DNA from: Deltaproteobacteria bacterium
GTDB lineage: Bacteria > Desulfobacterota_E > Deferrimicrobia > Deferrimicrobiales > Deferrimicrobiaceae
Length of the DNA stretch: 7,963 nt
Reading direction: 5' to 3'
Assembly (NCBI GenBank): GCA_023488945.1
Contig: JAMDBZ010000040.1
Coordinates: 1-7,963, forward strand
How positions within the stretch are numbered: the first letter of the stretch is position 1; each line of letters opens with the position of its first letter. Under the pieces are notes generated by a model. That model did not search any database, was not told the DNA's origin, and saw only the letters and a program-made list of their open reading frames with translations. The translations under genes and the position numbers were made by a program. Shown here in pieces: positions 1 through 5,579 of the stretch.

Positions 1-60
1 CGGCTCGCTGTGACCCCCCTCCTGCGTCCGCTCCGCCGTCCGCCGTAGCCGCTCCGCGGG
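1..60 (-). repeat. GC-rich dispersed repeat, copy A
   Basis: Read on the minus strand, this stretch shares three blocks, in the same order, with positions 1993-2090 on the plus strand: CCCGCGGAGCG (50-60), a GGCGGAGCG-like block (about 29-37), and a perfect 16-nt block GGACGCAGGAGGGGGG (14-29). These are followed by an AGCGA(A)GCCG block (1-9), which in this copy comes after a 4-nt insertion. The spacing between the first blocks differs between the copies. The repeat reaches the window edge and may extend further. No ORF of coding quality covers it. I infer a dispersed intergenic repeat family; its function is unknown. Confidence 0.55.
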
Positions 61-72
61 ACGCATCTGTGC

Positions 73-100
73 GCGTCCGGCCGCAGGGCCGGCCGGACGC
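73..100. other. Perfect 10-bp hairpin upstream of tsaD
   Basis: GCGTCCGGCC (73-82) pairs perfectly with GGCCGGACGC (91-100) across an 8-nt loop. No T-run follows, so it is not a standard intrinsic terminator. GGACGC at 59-64 can also pair with GCGTCC at 73-78, giving a mutually exclusive alternative fold. It ends 31 nt before the tsaD start. It could be a transcript-end structure of an upstream gene or part of the neighbouring repeat. Confidence 0.5.
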
Positions 101-131
101 CCAAAGTTTCCCGGCGTGATAAGGTAGGATA

Positions 132-1130
132 ATGCGCGTCCTGGGCATCGAGAGCTCGTGCGACGACACGGCGGCGGCGGTCTACGACACGGCGGCGGGC
201 CTCCTCTCCAATATCGTCTCGTCCCAGGTTCCCGTTCACGCGATCTACGGCGGCGTAGTCCCCGAGCTCGCCTCGCGCGAGCACGTCCGCTCCGTCGTGC
301 CGGTCGTCGAGCGGGCGCTGGCCGACGCGCAATCCGGCCGCGGGGACATCGATGGCGTCGCCGTGACGGCAGGTCCCGGGCTGATCGGATCGCTCCTGGT
401 CGGCCTCTGTTTCGCCAAGTCGCTCGCCTTCGCCTGGGGAAAGCCGATCGCGGGAATCGACCACCTCGAGGCGCACATCTTCGCCATCGGGCTCGAGCGG
501 GAGGTCCCGTTCCCCTACGTGTCGCTCCTGGTCTCCGGCGGCCACACGAGCCTGTTCCTCGTACCGTGCCGGGAGGAGGTCCGGTTCCTCGGAGGGACCC
601 GGGACGATGCCGCCGGAGAGGCGTTCGACAAGGGGGCGACCCTGATGGGACTTGGATATCCCGGCGGGGTGGCCATCGACCGGCTCGCCCGGCAGGGAGA
701 TCCCGCCCGCTACCCGTTCCCGAGGGCATGGCTTCCGCAGGCCCCGTACGATTTCTCCTTCTCGGGGCTCAAGACGGCGCTGCGGACCTTCCTCGCGTCG
801 CCCGACGGCCGGGCCGCCCGGACGGAGGATGTCGCCGCCTCGTTCCAGGAAGCGATTGCGGACGTCCTCGTGGGGAAGACGCTCGAAGCGGCCCGGCGGG
901 AAGGCGTCCCGCGGGTCGTCCTCGCCGGCGGCGTCTCGGCCAACTCGCGGCTCCGCGCGAAGATGGCGGACGAGGGGGCCCTCGCCGGCGTCGAAGCGCT
1001 CCTGCCGTCTCCGCGTTTCTGCACCGACAACGCCGCAATGGTCGCGTTCCTGGGGGCGCGGCGCCTTTCGGCCGGCCGATCCTCCGGTCCCGAACTCAAC
1101 GCCTATGCCGCATCCCGTTTTCTTCGCTGA
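132..1130 (+). CDS. tsaD: tRNA N6-threonylcarbamoyladenosine transferase TsaD
   Basis: This 332-aa protein, full length for the family, transfers the threonylcarbamoyl group from TC-AMP to A37 of ANN-decoding tRNAs, acting in the cytoplasm with TsaB and TsaE. It has the Kae1/TsaD ASKHA fold. The N-terminal MRVLGIESSCDDT matches the family opening. The metal-binding H111 and H115 sit in IDHLEAH, the nucleotide-binding loop is VSGGHTS (134-140), DDAAGEAFDK spans 158-167, LAGGVSANSRLR spans about 264-275, and the C-terminal metal ligand lies in FCTDNAAM (D299). ATG 132 is chosen because translation from it begins directly with the conserved first strand. AGGTAGGA just upstream is a weak Shine-Dalgarno match. 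The gene overlaps rsmA by 26 nt, which suggests co-transcription and coupled translation. No tsaB, tsaE or tsaC is in the window. Confidence 0.98.
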   Translation: MRVLGIESSCDDTAAAVYDTAAGLLSNIVSSQVPVHAIYGGVVPELASREHVRSVVPVVERALADAQSGRGDIDGVAVTAGPGLIGSLLVGLCFAKSLAFAWGKPIAGIDHLEAHIFAIGLEREVPFPYVSLLVSGGHTSLFLVPCREEVRFLGGTRDDAAGEAFDKGATLMGLGYPGGVAIDRLARQGDPARYPFPRAWLPQAPYDFSFSGLKTALRTFLASPDGRAARTEDVAASFQEAIADVLVGKTLEAARREGVPRVVLAGGVSANSRLRAKMADEGALAGVEALLPSPRFCTDNAAMVAFLGARRLSAGRSSGPELNAYAASRFLR

Positions 1131-1965
1131 GCACCCGCGAAAACTTCTCGCGGAGCTGGGGATCTCTCCGTCGAAGCGGCTGGGGCAGAATTTCCTCCAC
1201 GACCGGAACGTGGCGCGCAAGATCGTCGCCCTCGCGGAGACGCTCGGGGGCCCGTTCCTGGAGATCGGTCCGGGGCTCGGCGCGCTGACCGGCCTCCTGG
1301 CGGAAGCGGGTCACGAGACGGTTGCCGTCGAGGTGGACCGGCGCCTGTGCGCCTTCCTCCGCGAGCGGCTCGGCGGGTCGGGCGTCGAAGTCCTCGAGGC
1401 CGATTTCCTGGCCGTCGGCGAAGCTTCGTTTCGCCGGATGTTCCCGTCGGGCGGGATCGTCGTGGGGAACCTGCCGTACTCCATCTCCTCCCCGGTCGTC
1501 CTGCGGCTCCTGGAACTCCGGGACATCTTCCCGAGGGCCGTCCTGATGCTCCAGAAGGAGGTGGCCGAGCGCCTTTGCGCGCCGCCGGGGGGGAAGGAAT
1601 ACGGGATCCTCTCCGTTTACCTCGGAGCCCTCTCCGCGTCGAAGGTGGAGTTCCCGGTCCGGCGAAGCTGCTTTACTCCCTCCCCGGAGGTCGATTCGGC
1701 GGTCCTCTCGGTCCGGTTCCGGCCCGGGGTGCCGGAGGCGCTTGTCGATGTCTTGCGGACGGTCGTCCGGGCGGCCTTCGCCCGGCGCCGAAAGGCGCTG
1801 CGCAACGCACCCGTTCCGTTCCTCCCCGGCGGAAGCGGGGAATGGGTCGCGCTGCTTGCGGCGGCCGGGATCGACCCCGGGGCGCGGGCCGAGACGGTCC
1901 CTCCGGAAGGCTACCTGGCGCTGGCGCGCGCGGCTGGCGCCGGATCTTCGCGGGAACAAGGGTAG
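1105..1965 (+). CDS. rsmA: 16S rRNA (adenine1518-N6/adenine1519-N6)-dimethyltransferase RsmA (KsgA)
   Basis: This 286-aa SAM-dependent enzyme dimethylates two adjacent adenines in the helix 45 loop of 16S rRNA during late 30S maturation. Visible motifs, in order, are KRLGQNFL (25-31 region), the SAM-binding EIGPGLGALT (53-62), the acidic residue D100 in LEADF, the catalytic motif IV NLPYSISSP (122-130), and FTPSPEVDS (190-198). The basic RRRKALRN (228-234 region) belongs to the C-terminal domain. The start ATG 1105 lies inside tsaD and gives the usual short N-terminal extension before KRLGQNFL. The same frame stays open far upstream, but that part is read out of frame through tsaD and does not look like protein. 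Length and motifs are normal. No terminator follows directly. Confidence 0.97.
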   Translation: MPHPVFFAEHPRKLLAELGISPSKRLGQNFLHDRNVARKIVALAETLGGPFLEIGPGLGALTGLLAEAGHETVAVEVDRRLCAFLRERLGGSGVEVLEADFLAVGEASFRRMFPSGGIVVGNLPYSISSPVVLRLLELRDIFPRAVLMLQKEVAERLCAPPGGKEYGILSVYLGALSASKVEFPVRRSCFTPSPEVDSAVLSVRFRPGVPEALVDVLRTVVRAAFARRRKALRNAPVPFLPGGSGEWVALLAAAGIDPGARAETVPPEGYLALARAAGAGSSREQG

Positions 1966-1992
1966 CGCCCCTCCCGCCATAACGGGATGCAA

Positions 1993-2090
1993 CCCGCGGA
2001 GCGTACGCTGCAGGGGGGACCCCCGAGGCGGAGCGACCGCTATCCCCGGATCAACCGGCTTCGTGGACGCAGGAGGGGGGAGCGAAGCCG
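1993..2090 (+). repeat. GC-rich dispersed repeat, copy B
   Basis: This copy lies in the rsmA-kinase spacer, inverted relative to copy A at 1-60. Shared blocks are CCCGCGGAGCG (1993-2003), GGCGGAGCG (2027-2035), a perfect 16-nt GGACGCAGGAGGGGGG (2065-2080), and AGCGAAGCCG (2081-2090). The last part can fold: CGGCTTCG (2056-2063) pairs perfectly with CGAAGCCG (2083-2090), placing the G-rich block in the loop. GGACGCAG (2065-2072) can alternatively pair with CTGCGTCC (2102-2109). The two copies flank tsaD-rsmA. Its role is unknown. Confidence 0.55.
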
Positions 2091-2119
2091 CCGGAAGCCC
2101 ACTGCGTCCGGAAATGTAG

Positions 2120-2149
2120 TGGACAATGCCGCCGGGCGCAAAATAGAAT
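2120..2149 (+). promoter_or_regulatory. Predicted sigma-70-type promoter for the deoxynucleoside kinase
   Basis: A -35-like TGGACA (2120-2125, 5 of 6 matches to TTGACA) and a -10-like TAGAAT (2144-2149, 5 of 6 matches to TATAAT) are separated by 18 bp, in a locally AT-richer stretch. Transcription would begin near 2156-2157, only about 2-3 nt before the kinase ATG at 2159. That would give a nearly leaderless mRNA, in line with the absence of a good Shine-Dalgarno sequence there. Confidence 0.5.
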
Positions 2150-2158
2150 TGAGCGGAA

Positions 2159-2809
2159 ATGGCCGACCTCCGGACACCCCGCTACGTCGCGATCGAGGGC
2201 CCCATCGGCGTCGGGAAGACATCGCTGGCCAAGATCCTGGGGCAGAAATTCGGCGCACGACTCGTCACGGAAGAGGTCGGCAACAACCCGTTCCTCGACC
2301 GGTTCTACGAGAACCGGAAGAAATACGCCTTCCAGACGCAGCTCTTTTTCCTGTTGTCCCGCTACCGCCAGCAGCGGGAGCTCGCCCAGGGGAACCTCTT
2401 CGAGAAAGGGGTTGTGATCGACTACATCCTCGCGAAGGACAAGATCTTCGCTTACATCAACCTCGAGGACGACGAGATCTCCCTCTACGAGTCGATCTAC
2501 AAGCTCCTTGGTCCGACCGTTCCCCGCCCCGACCTGGTGATCTACCTCCAGGCCCGGCCCGAAGTCCTGCTGAACCGGGTCCGCAAGCGGGGGGTGGAGT
2601 ATGAGCGGAACATTTCCCTTGACTACCTGAAAACGCTCGGTGATGCTTATAACGAATACTTTTTCCACTATAACGAGACTCCGCTCCTGGTCGTCAACAC
2701 GAGCGAGATCGATTTCGTGGAAAGCCCCCGCGACCTTGAACATCTCGTGAGAGAAGTCAAGAGTGTGAAACGCGGGACGCACCACTACATACCGCTGGGA
2801 TCCAGGTAG
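2159..2809 (+). CDS. Deoxynucleoside kinase (dNK / dGK-dAK family)
   Basis: This 216-aa P-loop kinase probably phosphorylates deoxynucleosides to dNMPs with ATP in nucleotide salvage. The Walker A motif GPIGVGKTS spans 14-22. The family's substrate-site region EEVGNNPFL (38-46) and FQTQLFFLLSRYRQQ (58-72) are clear. VIDYI (86-90) takes the place of the usual D/E-R-S motif after strand 3. DLVIYLQA (125-132) is the core strand and NRVRKRGVEYER (139-150) the arginine-rich LID. The C-terminal PLLVVNTSEIDF is typical of the bacterial enzymes. Substrate preference (dA, dG, dC or dT) cannot be read from the sequence. ATG 2159 places the P-loop at the expected distance; the upstream Shine-Dalgarno is weak. 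A strong terminator lies 84 nt after the stop, so this looks like its own short transcription unit with possible read-through into panB. Confidence 0.92.
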   Translation: MADLRTPRYVAIEGPIGVGKTSLAKILGQKFGARLVTEEVGNNPFLDRFYENRKKYAFQTQLFFLLSRYRQQRELAQGNLFEKGVVIDYILAKDKIFAYINLEDDEISLYESIYKLLGPTVPRPDLVIYLQARPEVLLNRVRKRGVEYERNISLDYLKTLGDAYNEYFFHYNETPLLVVNTSEIDFVESPRDLEHLVREVKSVKRGTHHYIPLGSR

Positions 2810-2892
2810 GACCGGACCAAGACGGGATCGTTGAGGAGAGGGGGAAAAGATCTGCGGCAATCCCCCGCTCGGCCGAGGGCGCGTTGCAAGCG

Positions 2893-2930
2893 GCCTTCCG
2901 GAAACGGTTCCGGAAGGCTTTTTCGTTTTC
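2893..2930 (+). terminator. Intrinsic (Rho-independent) terminator directly upstream of panB
   Basis: CCTTCCGGAA (2894-2903) and TTCCGGAAGG (2908-2917) form a perfect 10-bp stem around the 4-nt loop ACGG, extended to 11 bp by G2893-C2918. The T-rich tract TTTTTCGTTTTC (2919-2930) follows. All elements of a strong intrinsic terminator are present. It ends 17 nt before the panB ATG, leaving no room for another promoter, so it either limits read-through from the kinase gene or acts as an attenuator in the panB leader. Confidence 0.88.
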
Positions 2931-2947
2931 AGGGAGACGAAAAGGGC

Positions 2948-3742
2948 ATGAAGAAGACCACGATACTCGATTTCGGGCGGATGAAAGAGGCCGGCGAGAA
3001 GATCGTGATGATCACCGCCTACGACGCGGTGTTCTCGAGGATCTTCGACGAGGCAGGCGTCGACGTGATCCTGGTCGGCGATTCCCTGGGCCAGGTCGTC
3101 CTCGGCCTGCCCAACACGCTCGGCGTGACGATGGAGGACATGGAGCGGCACACCGGGGCGGCGGCGCGCGGCCGCAAGCGCGCATTCCTTGCGGCGGACA
3201 TGCCGTTCCTCTCCTTCCAGGCCGGGCCGCGCGACGCAATCCTCAACGCGGGAAGGCTTCTGCAGGCCGGGGCCGAGGCGGTCAAGCTCGAGGGGGGACG
3301 GAACGTCGAGGCGACCATCCGCGCGATCGTCGCGTGCGACATCCCCGTGATGGGGCACGTCGGGCTCACGCCGCAGTCGATCAACCGGATGGGCGGCTAC
3401 CGGATCCAGGGGAAGACCGACGTCCAGCGGCAGCGGCTGATCGACGACGCGCTCGCCGTCCAGGAGGCCGGCGCCTTCATGGTGGTCCTCGAGGGGATGC
3501 CCTCCGACCTCGCCGGCGAGATCACGGAACGGCTCACGATCCCGACGATCGGGATCGGCGCGGGCCCGCGCTGCGACGGGCAGGTCCTCGTGATGCAGGA
3601 TCTCCTGGGGCTCTTCGAGGAGTTCCGCCCGAGGTTCGTCAAGCGGTTCGGGGAGATCAAGAAACCGGTCGAAGACGCCGTCCGGGCCTACGCGGACGAG
3701 GTGCGGTCCGGGAAATTCCCCGGCAAGGAACACTCGTTCTGA
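2948..3742 (+). CDS. panB: 3-methyl-2-oxobutanoate hydroxymethyltransferase PanB
   Basis: This 264-aa enzyme, normal length, adds a hydroxymethyl group from 5,10-methylene-tetrahydrofolate to 2-ketoisovalerate, making ketopantoate, the first committed step of pantothenate and coenzyme A synthesis. It has a TIM-barrel fold. Metal and substrate ligands are visible: D45 in VGDSLG, D84 in ADMPF, K113 and E115 in VKLEGG, and the catalytic E182 in [14 protein letters not shown] (136-143) and [15 protein letters not shown] (201-215) are conserved. ATG 2948 is preferred: AGGGAG (2931-2936) precedes it, and the in-frame TTG at 2831 would place the terminator inside the coding region. The stop overlaps the panC start (TGATG). 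It is the first gene of panBCD. Confidence 0.98.
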   Translation: MKKTTILDFGRMKEAGEKIVMITAYDAVFSRIFDEAGVDVILVGDSLGQVVLGLPNTLGVTMEDMERHTGAAARGRKRAFLAADMPFLSFQAGPRDAILNAGRLLQAGAEAVKLEGGRNVEATIRAIVACDIPVMGHVGLTPQSINRMGGYRIQGKTDVQRQRLIDDALAVQEAGAFMVVLEGMPSDLAGEITERLTIPTIGIGAGPRCDGQVLVMQDLLGLFEEFRPRFVKRFGEIKKPVEDAVRAYADEVRSGKFPGKEHSF

Positions 3743-4602
3743 TGGAGCGGATCCGCCGGCCGGAGGAGATGCAGGCGTGGGCCGAGGCACAGCGCCGTGC
3801 GGGGAGGCGGCTGGGGCTCGTTCCGACGATGGGGTTCCTCCACGAGGGGCATCTGAGCCTCGTCCGGATCGCGAAGGAGAAAGGGTGCGACGCGGTCTCC
3901 GCGACGATCTTCGTCAACCCGGCGCAGTTCGGCCCCGGCGAGGATTTCGAGAAATACCCGAGGGACGAGGCGCGAGATCTCGCGCTCCTGGCGCGGGAAG
4001 GGGTGGATGTGGTCTTCCTCCCCGGCCCCGCGGAGATGTACCCGGAGGGGTACCAAACCTACGTCGAGGTGGCGGGCGTCTCGCAGGGGTTGTGCGGGGC
4101 GTCGCGGCCCGGGCACTTCCGCGGCGTGGCGACGGTGGTGGCGAAACTGTTCCTCATCTGCAAGCCGCACGTGGCGGTTTTCGGGGAGAAGGATTACCAG
4201 CAGCTCGCCGTCATCCGCGCAATGGCCCGGGACCTCAATTTCGACGTCGAGATCACCGGCGCCCCGATCGTCCGCGAGCCCGACGGGCTCGCGATGAGCT
4301 CCCGCAACGTCTACCTCAAGGGGGCGGACCGGGCGGCGGCCCTCTGCCTGTCCAAGGGGCTTTGCCGGGCGCGCGAGATGTTCGCGGCCGGTGCGCGGGA
4401 GCCGTCGAAGCTCGCCGGGGCGGTCCGGGAGACGATCGCGGCCGAGCCGCGCGCGACTCTCGATTACGTGGAGGCGAGGGACCCGGACACGCTTGCGGCC
4501 CTCAAGGGGCCTTCCGACAGGATGACGATTCTCGTGGCCGCCCGGGTGGGGCAGGCCCGTCTGATAGACAATATGACCCTCACGGGAGGAACGACATCAT
4601 GA
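3742..4602 (+). CDS. panC: Pantothenate synthetase (pantoate--beta-alanine ligase) PanC
   Basis: This 286-aa ATP-dependent ligase joins pantoate, from PanB via ketopantoate reductase, to beta-alanine from PanD through a pantoyl-adenylate, yielding pantothenate. Family motifs are [10 protein letters not shown] (28-37, with the HxGH nucleotidyl-transfer signature), [18 protein letters not shown] (57-74), the GEKDYQQ loop (148-154) and the KMSKS-like MSSRN (185-189). The C-terminal domain ends in LIDNMTL, as expected. ATG 3742 overlaps the panB TGA by one base, which points to translational coupling. Its own stop overlaps the panD ATG in ATGA. The ketopantoate reductase (panE/ilvC) needed between PanB and PanC is not in the window. 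Confidence 0.98.
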   Translation: MERIRRPEEMQAWAEAQRRAGRRLGLVPTMGFLHEGHLSLVRIAKEKGCDAVSATIFVNPAQFGPGEDFEKYPRDEARDLALLAREGVDVVFLPGPAEMYPEGYQTYVEVAGVSQGLCGASRPGHFRGVATVVAKLFLICKPHVAVFGEKDYQQLAVIRAMARDLNFDVEITGAPIVREPDGLAMSSRNVYLKGADRAAALCLSKGLCRAREMFAAGAREPSKLAGAVRETIAAEPRATLDYVEARDPDTLAALKGPSDRMTILVAARVGQARLIDNMTLTGGTTS

Positions 4603-5003
4603 TTCGGACGATGCTCAAGTGCAAGATCCACCGCGCCACGGTGACGGACGCGGTGCTCCACTACGAGGGGAGCATCACGGTCGACAAGACGCTGATGGAT
4701 GCGGCGGGACTGGTCGAGTACGAGCAGGTGCACATCTGGGACGTGGACAACGGGAACCGGTTCACGACGTACGTCATCGACGGGGAGCCCGGCTCGGGGG
4801 TGATCTGCCTGAACGGCGCCGCCGCGCGCCAGGTGAGCAAGGGGGACCTGGTGATCATCGCCGCCTTCGCCGCTTACGACGAGAAGGAGCTGGCGGATTA
4901 CCGGCCCACCCTCGTCTACGTGGACCGGAACAACCGGATCACGAGCGCCAAGCGGAAGGTCGAGTCCGAGAGCCGGCGCCCGCGCGTCGCCGCCGCCCCC
5001 TGA
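4599..5003 (+). CDS. panD: Aspartate 1-decarboxylase PanD (self-processing, pyruvoyl-dependent)
   Basis: This 134-aa proenzyme decarboxylates L-aspartate to beta-alanine, the second substrate of PanC. The self-cleavage site Gly24-Ser25 is intact in LHYEGS, so Ser25 should become the pyruvoyl cofactor. K9, the substrate-binding R54, T57 and the catalytic Y58 (NRFTTY) all sit at the standard numbering of the Escherichia coli enzyme. This strongly supports the ATG 4599 start. A good Shine-Dalgarno GGGAGGA (4584-4590) lies inside panC, and the start overlaps the panC stop by 4 nt. The last dozen residues (RRPRVAAAP) are a variable basic tail. No terminator is visible behind it. Confidence 0.98.
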   Translation: MIRTMLKCKIHRATVTDAVLHYEGSITVDKTLMDAAGLVEYEQVHIWDVDNGNRFTTYVIDGEPGSGVICLNGAAARQVSKGDLVIIAAFAAYDEKELADYRPTLVYVDRNNRITSAKRKVESESRRPRVAAAP

Positions 5004-5012
5004 CCGGGCGAT

Positions 5013-5018
5013 TATAAT
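5013..5018 (+). promoter_or_regulatory. Possible -10 element for the toxin-antitoxin locus
   Basis: A perfect TATAAT lies just after panD in an otherwise GC-rich stretch, 64 nt before the antitoxin ATG. No convincing -35 hexamer is found 16-18 bp upstream and there is no TG extension, so a promoter here might need an activator or be weak. TA operons normally have their own promoter, which favours this position. Confidence 0.4.
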
Positions 5019-5081
5019 GGGTTTGTGAGGATCCCCGCAAACGTTGTACAGTCCCTTCAGGGAGAGTGCAGGGAGGTGCCT

Positions 5082-5321
5082 ATGCAGTCAGCCAAGGAGG
5101 ATGTGTCGAAGCTATTGGCCACGTTGCCGGATGACTGCTCGCTCGAGGATATTCAGTACCACCTCTCCGTTCTTCAAAAGGTCGAGCGCGGCACCAAGGA
5201 CTATGAGGAGGGCCGGACCGTCAGCCAGGAGGAAATCGAGAAACGGATGTCCAGGTGGACCGGGAGACAATCTGGTCCGCCGAGGCAGCCGGGGACCTGG
5301 AGGCGACCGCGGAGTATATAG
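5082..5321 (+). CDS. Putative type II antitoxin (small acidic/helical addiction-module protein)
   Basis: This 79-aa protein probably neutralises the downstream RelE/ParE-like toxin and represses the operon. The core QSAKEDVSKLLATLPDDCS, followed by LEDIQYHLSVLQKVERG and a YEEGRTVSQEEIEKRMSRW segment, resembles small antitoxins found next to such toxins: a helical N-terminal part and an acidic segment ending in EGR..S.EE. ATG 5082 is chosen for the Shine-Dalgarno GGGAGG (5071-5076) with a 5-nt gap; the GTG at 5025 would add 19 unsupported residues. The last 20 residues after SRW are rich in Arg, Pro and Gly and overlap the toxin gene by 67 nt. They look like out-of-frame translation, so the native end may have been altered. 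Family assignment is by pattern only. Confidence 0.72.
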   Translation: MQSAKEDVSKLLATLPDDCSLEDIQYHLSVLQKVERGTKDYEEGRTVSQEEIEKRMSRWTGRQSGPPRQPGTWRRPRSI

Positions 5322-5550
5322 CGAAGGATTCAAGGTATTACGCGGCAGCTTTTGTCGAAGAGGTCTTGGAGGCTTCCGGATCTCTCCGGCGTTTCTCGCA
5401 AAAAGGACAGTCGTTCCGGAGATCGGCGGGACGTCCATCCGCGAGATATTCATCAAGGGTTACAGGTTGATTGATCGGATTCTCGATAAGCAAGTGGTCG
5501 TGCTGGGGTTGATACACGGGCGTCGAGACTTGAAGAAGGTTTTGGATTAG
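5255..5550 (+). pseudogene. RelE/ParE-family toxin, frameshifted
   Basis: Two frames together spell one toxin of the RelE/ParE superfamily, whose members cleave mRNA on the ribosome or poison gyrase. Frame one starts at GTG 5255 and gives TIWSAEAAGDLEATAEYIA, then a YYAAAFVEEVLEA helix and LRRFSQKG; left alone it ends at a TGA at 5468-5470 after nonsense. Frame two continues from about 5407 with TVVPEIGGTSIREIFIKGYR and then LIDRILDKQVVVLGLIHGRRD up to TAG 5548-5550. Adding one base near 5399-5408, beside a run of five A (5400-5404), restores a 98-aa protein, a normal length for the family. The conserved C-terminal IHGRRDLKK is intact but out of frame. It may be a true inactivation, a sequencing error in the A-run, or low-level slippage. 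Confidence 0.82.
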
Positions 5551-5579
5551 CTGGGAGCGGGCCGGGCCGGGGTCTTGCG

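Noticed and set aside
652..1104. Upstream in-frame extension of rsmA
   Set aside because: It lies wholly inside tsaD in another frame, with Arg/Ser/Pro-rich nonsense. The RsmA family begins close to the KRLGQNFL motif.
158..1288. A 376-codon plus-strand frame across tsaD and the start of rsmA
   Set aside because: Its Arg/Gly-rich composition is typical of an out-of-frame shadow, and it conflicts with the TsaD and RsmA motifs.
2810..2892. Known riboswitch in the panB leader
   Set aside because: I looked for conserved cores of common classes (TPP, SAM, glycine, fluoride, ZTP, guanidine, c-di-GMP) and saw none. Only simple hairpins are visible.
2831..2947. TTG start giving panB 39 extra residues
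   Set aside because: The extension would translate the intrinsic terminator hairpin, and PanB homologs begin near the ATG at 2948.
2051..3790. A 579-codon open frame on the minus strand opposite the kinase and panB
   Set aside because: It is antisense to two well-supported genes and exists because of GC-biased third codon positions. Its translation has no recognisable motif and it runs across the spacer and terminator.
3777..4598. Long in-frame extension upstream of panD
   Set aside because: It is a shadow of panC. The Gly24-Ser25 numbering and the Shine-Dalgarno at 4584-4590 fix the start at 4599.
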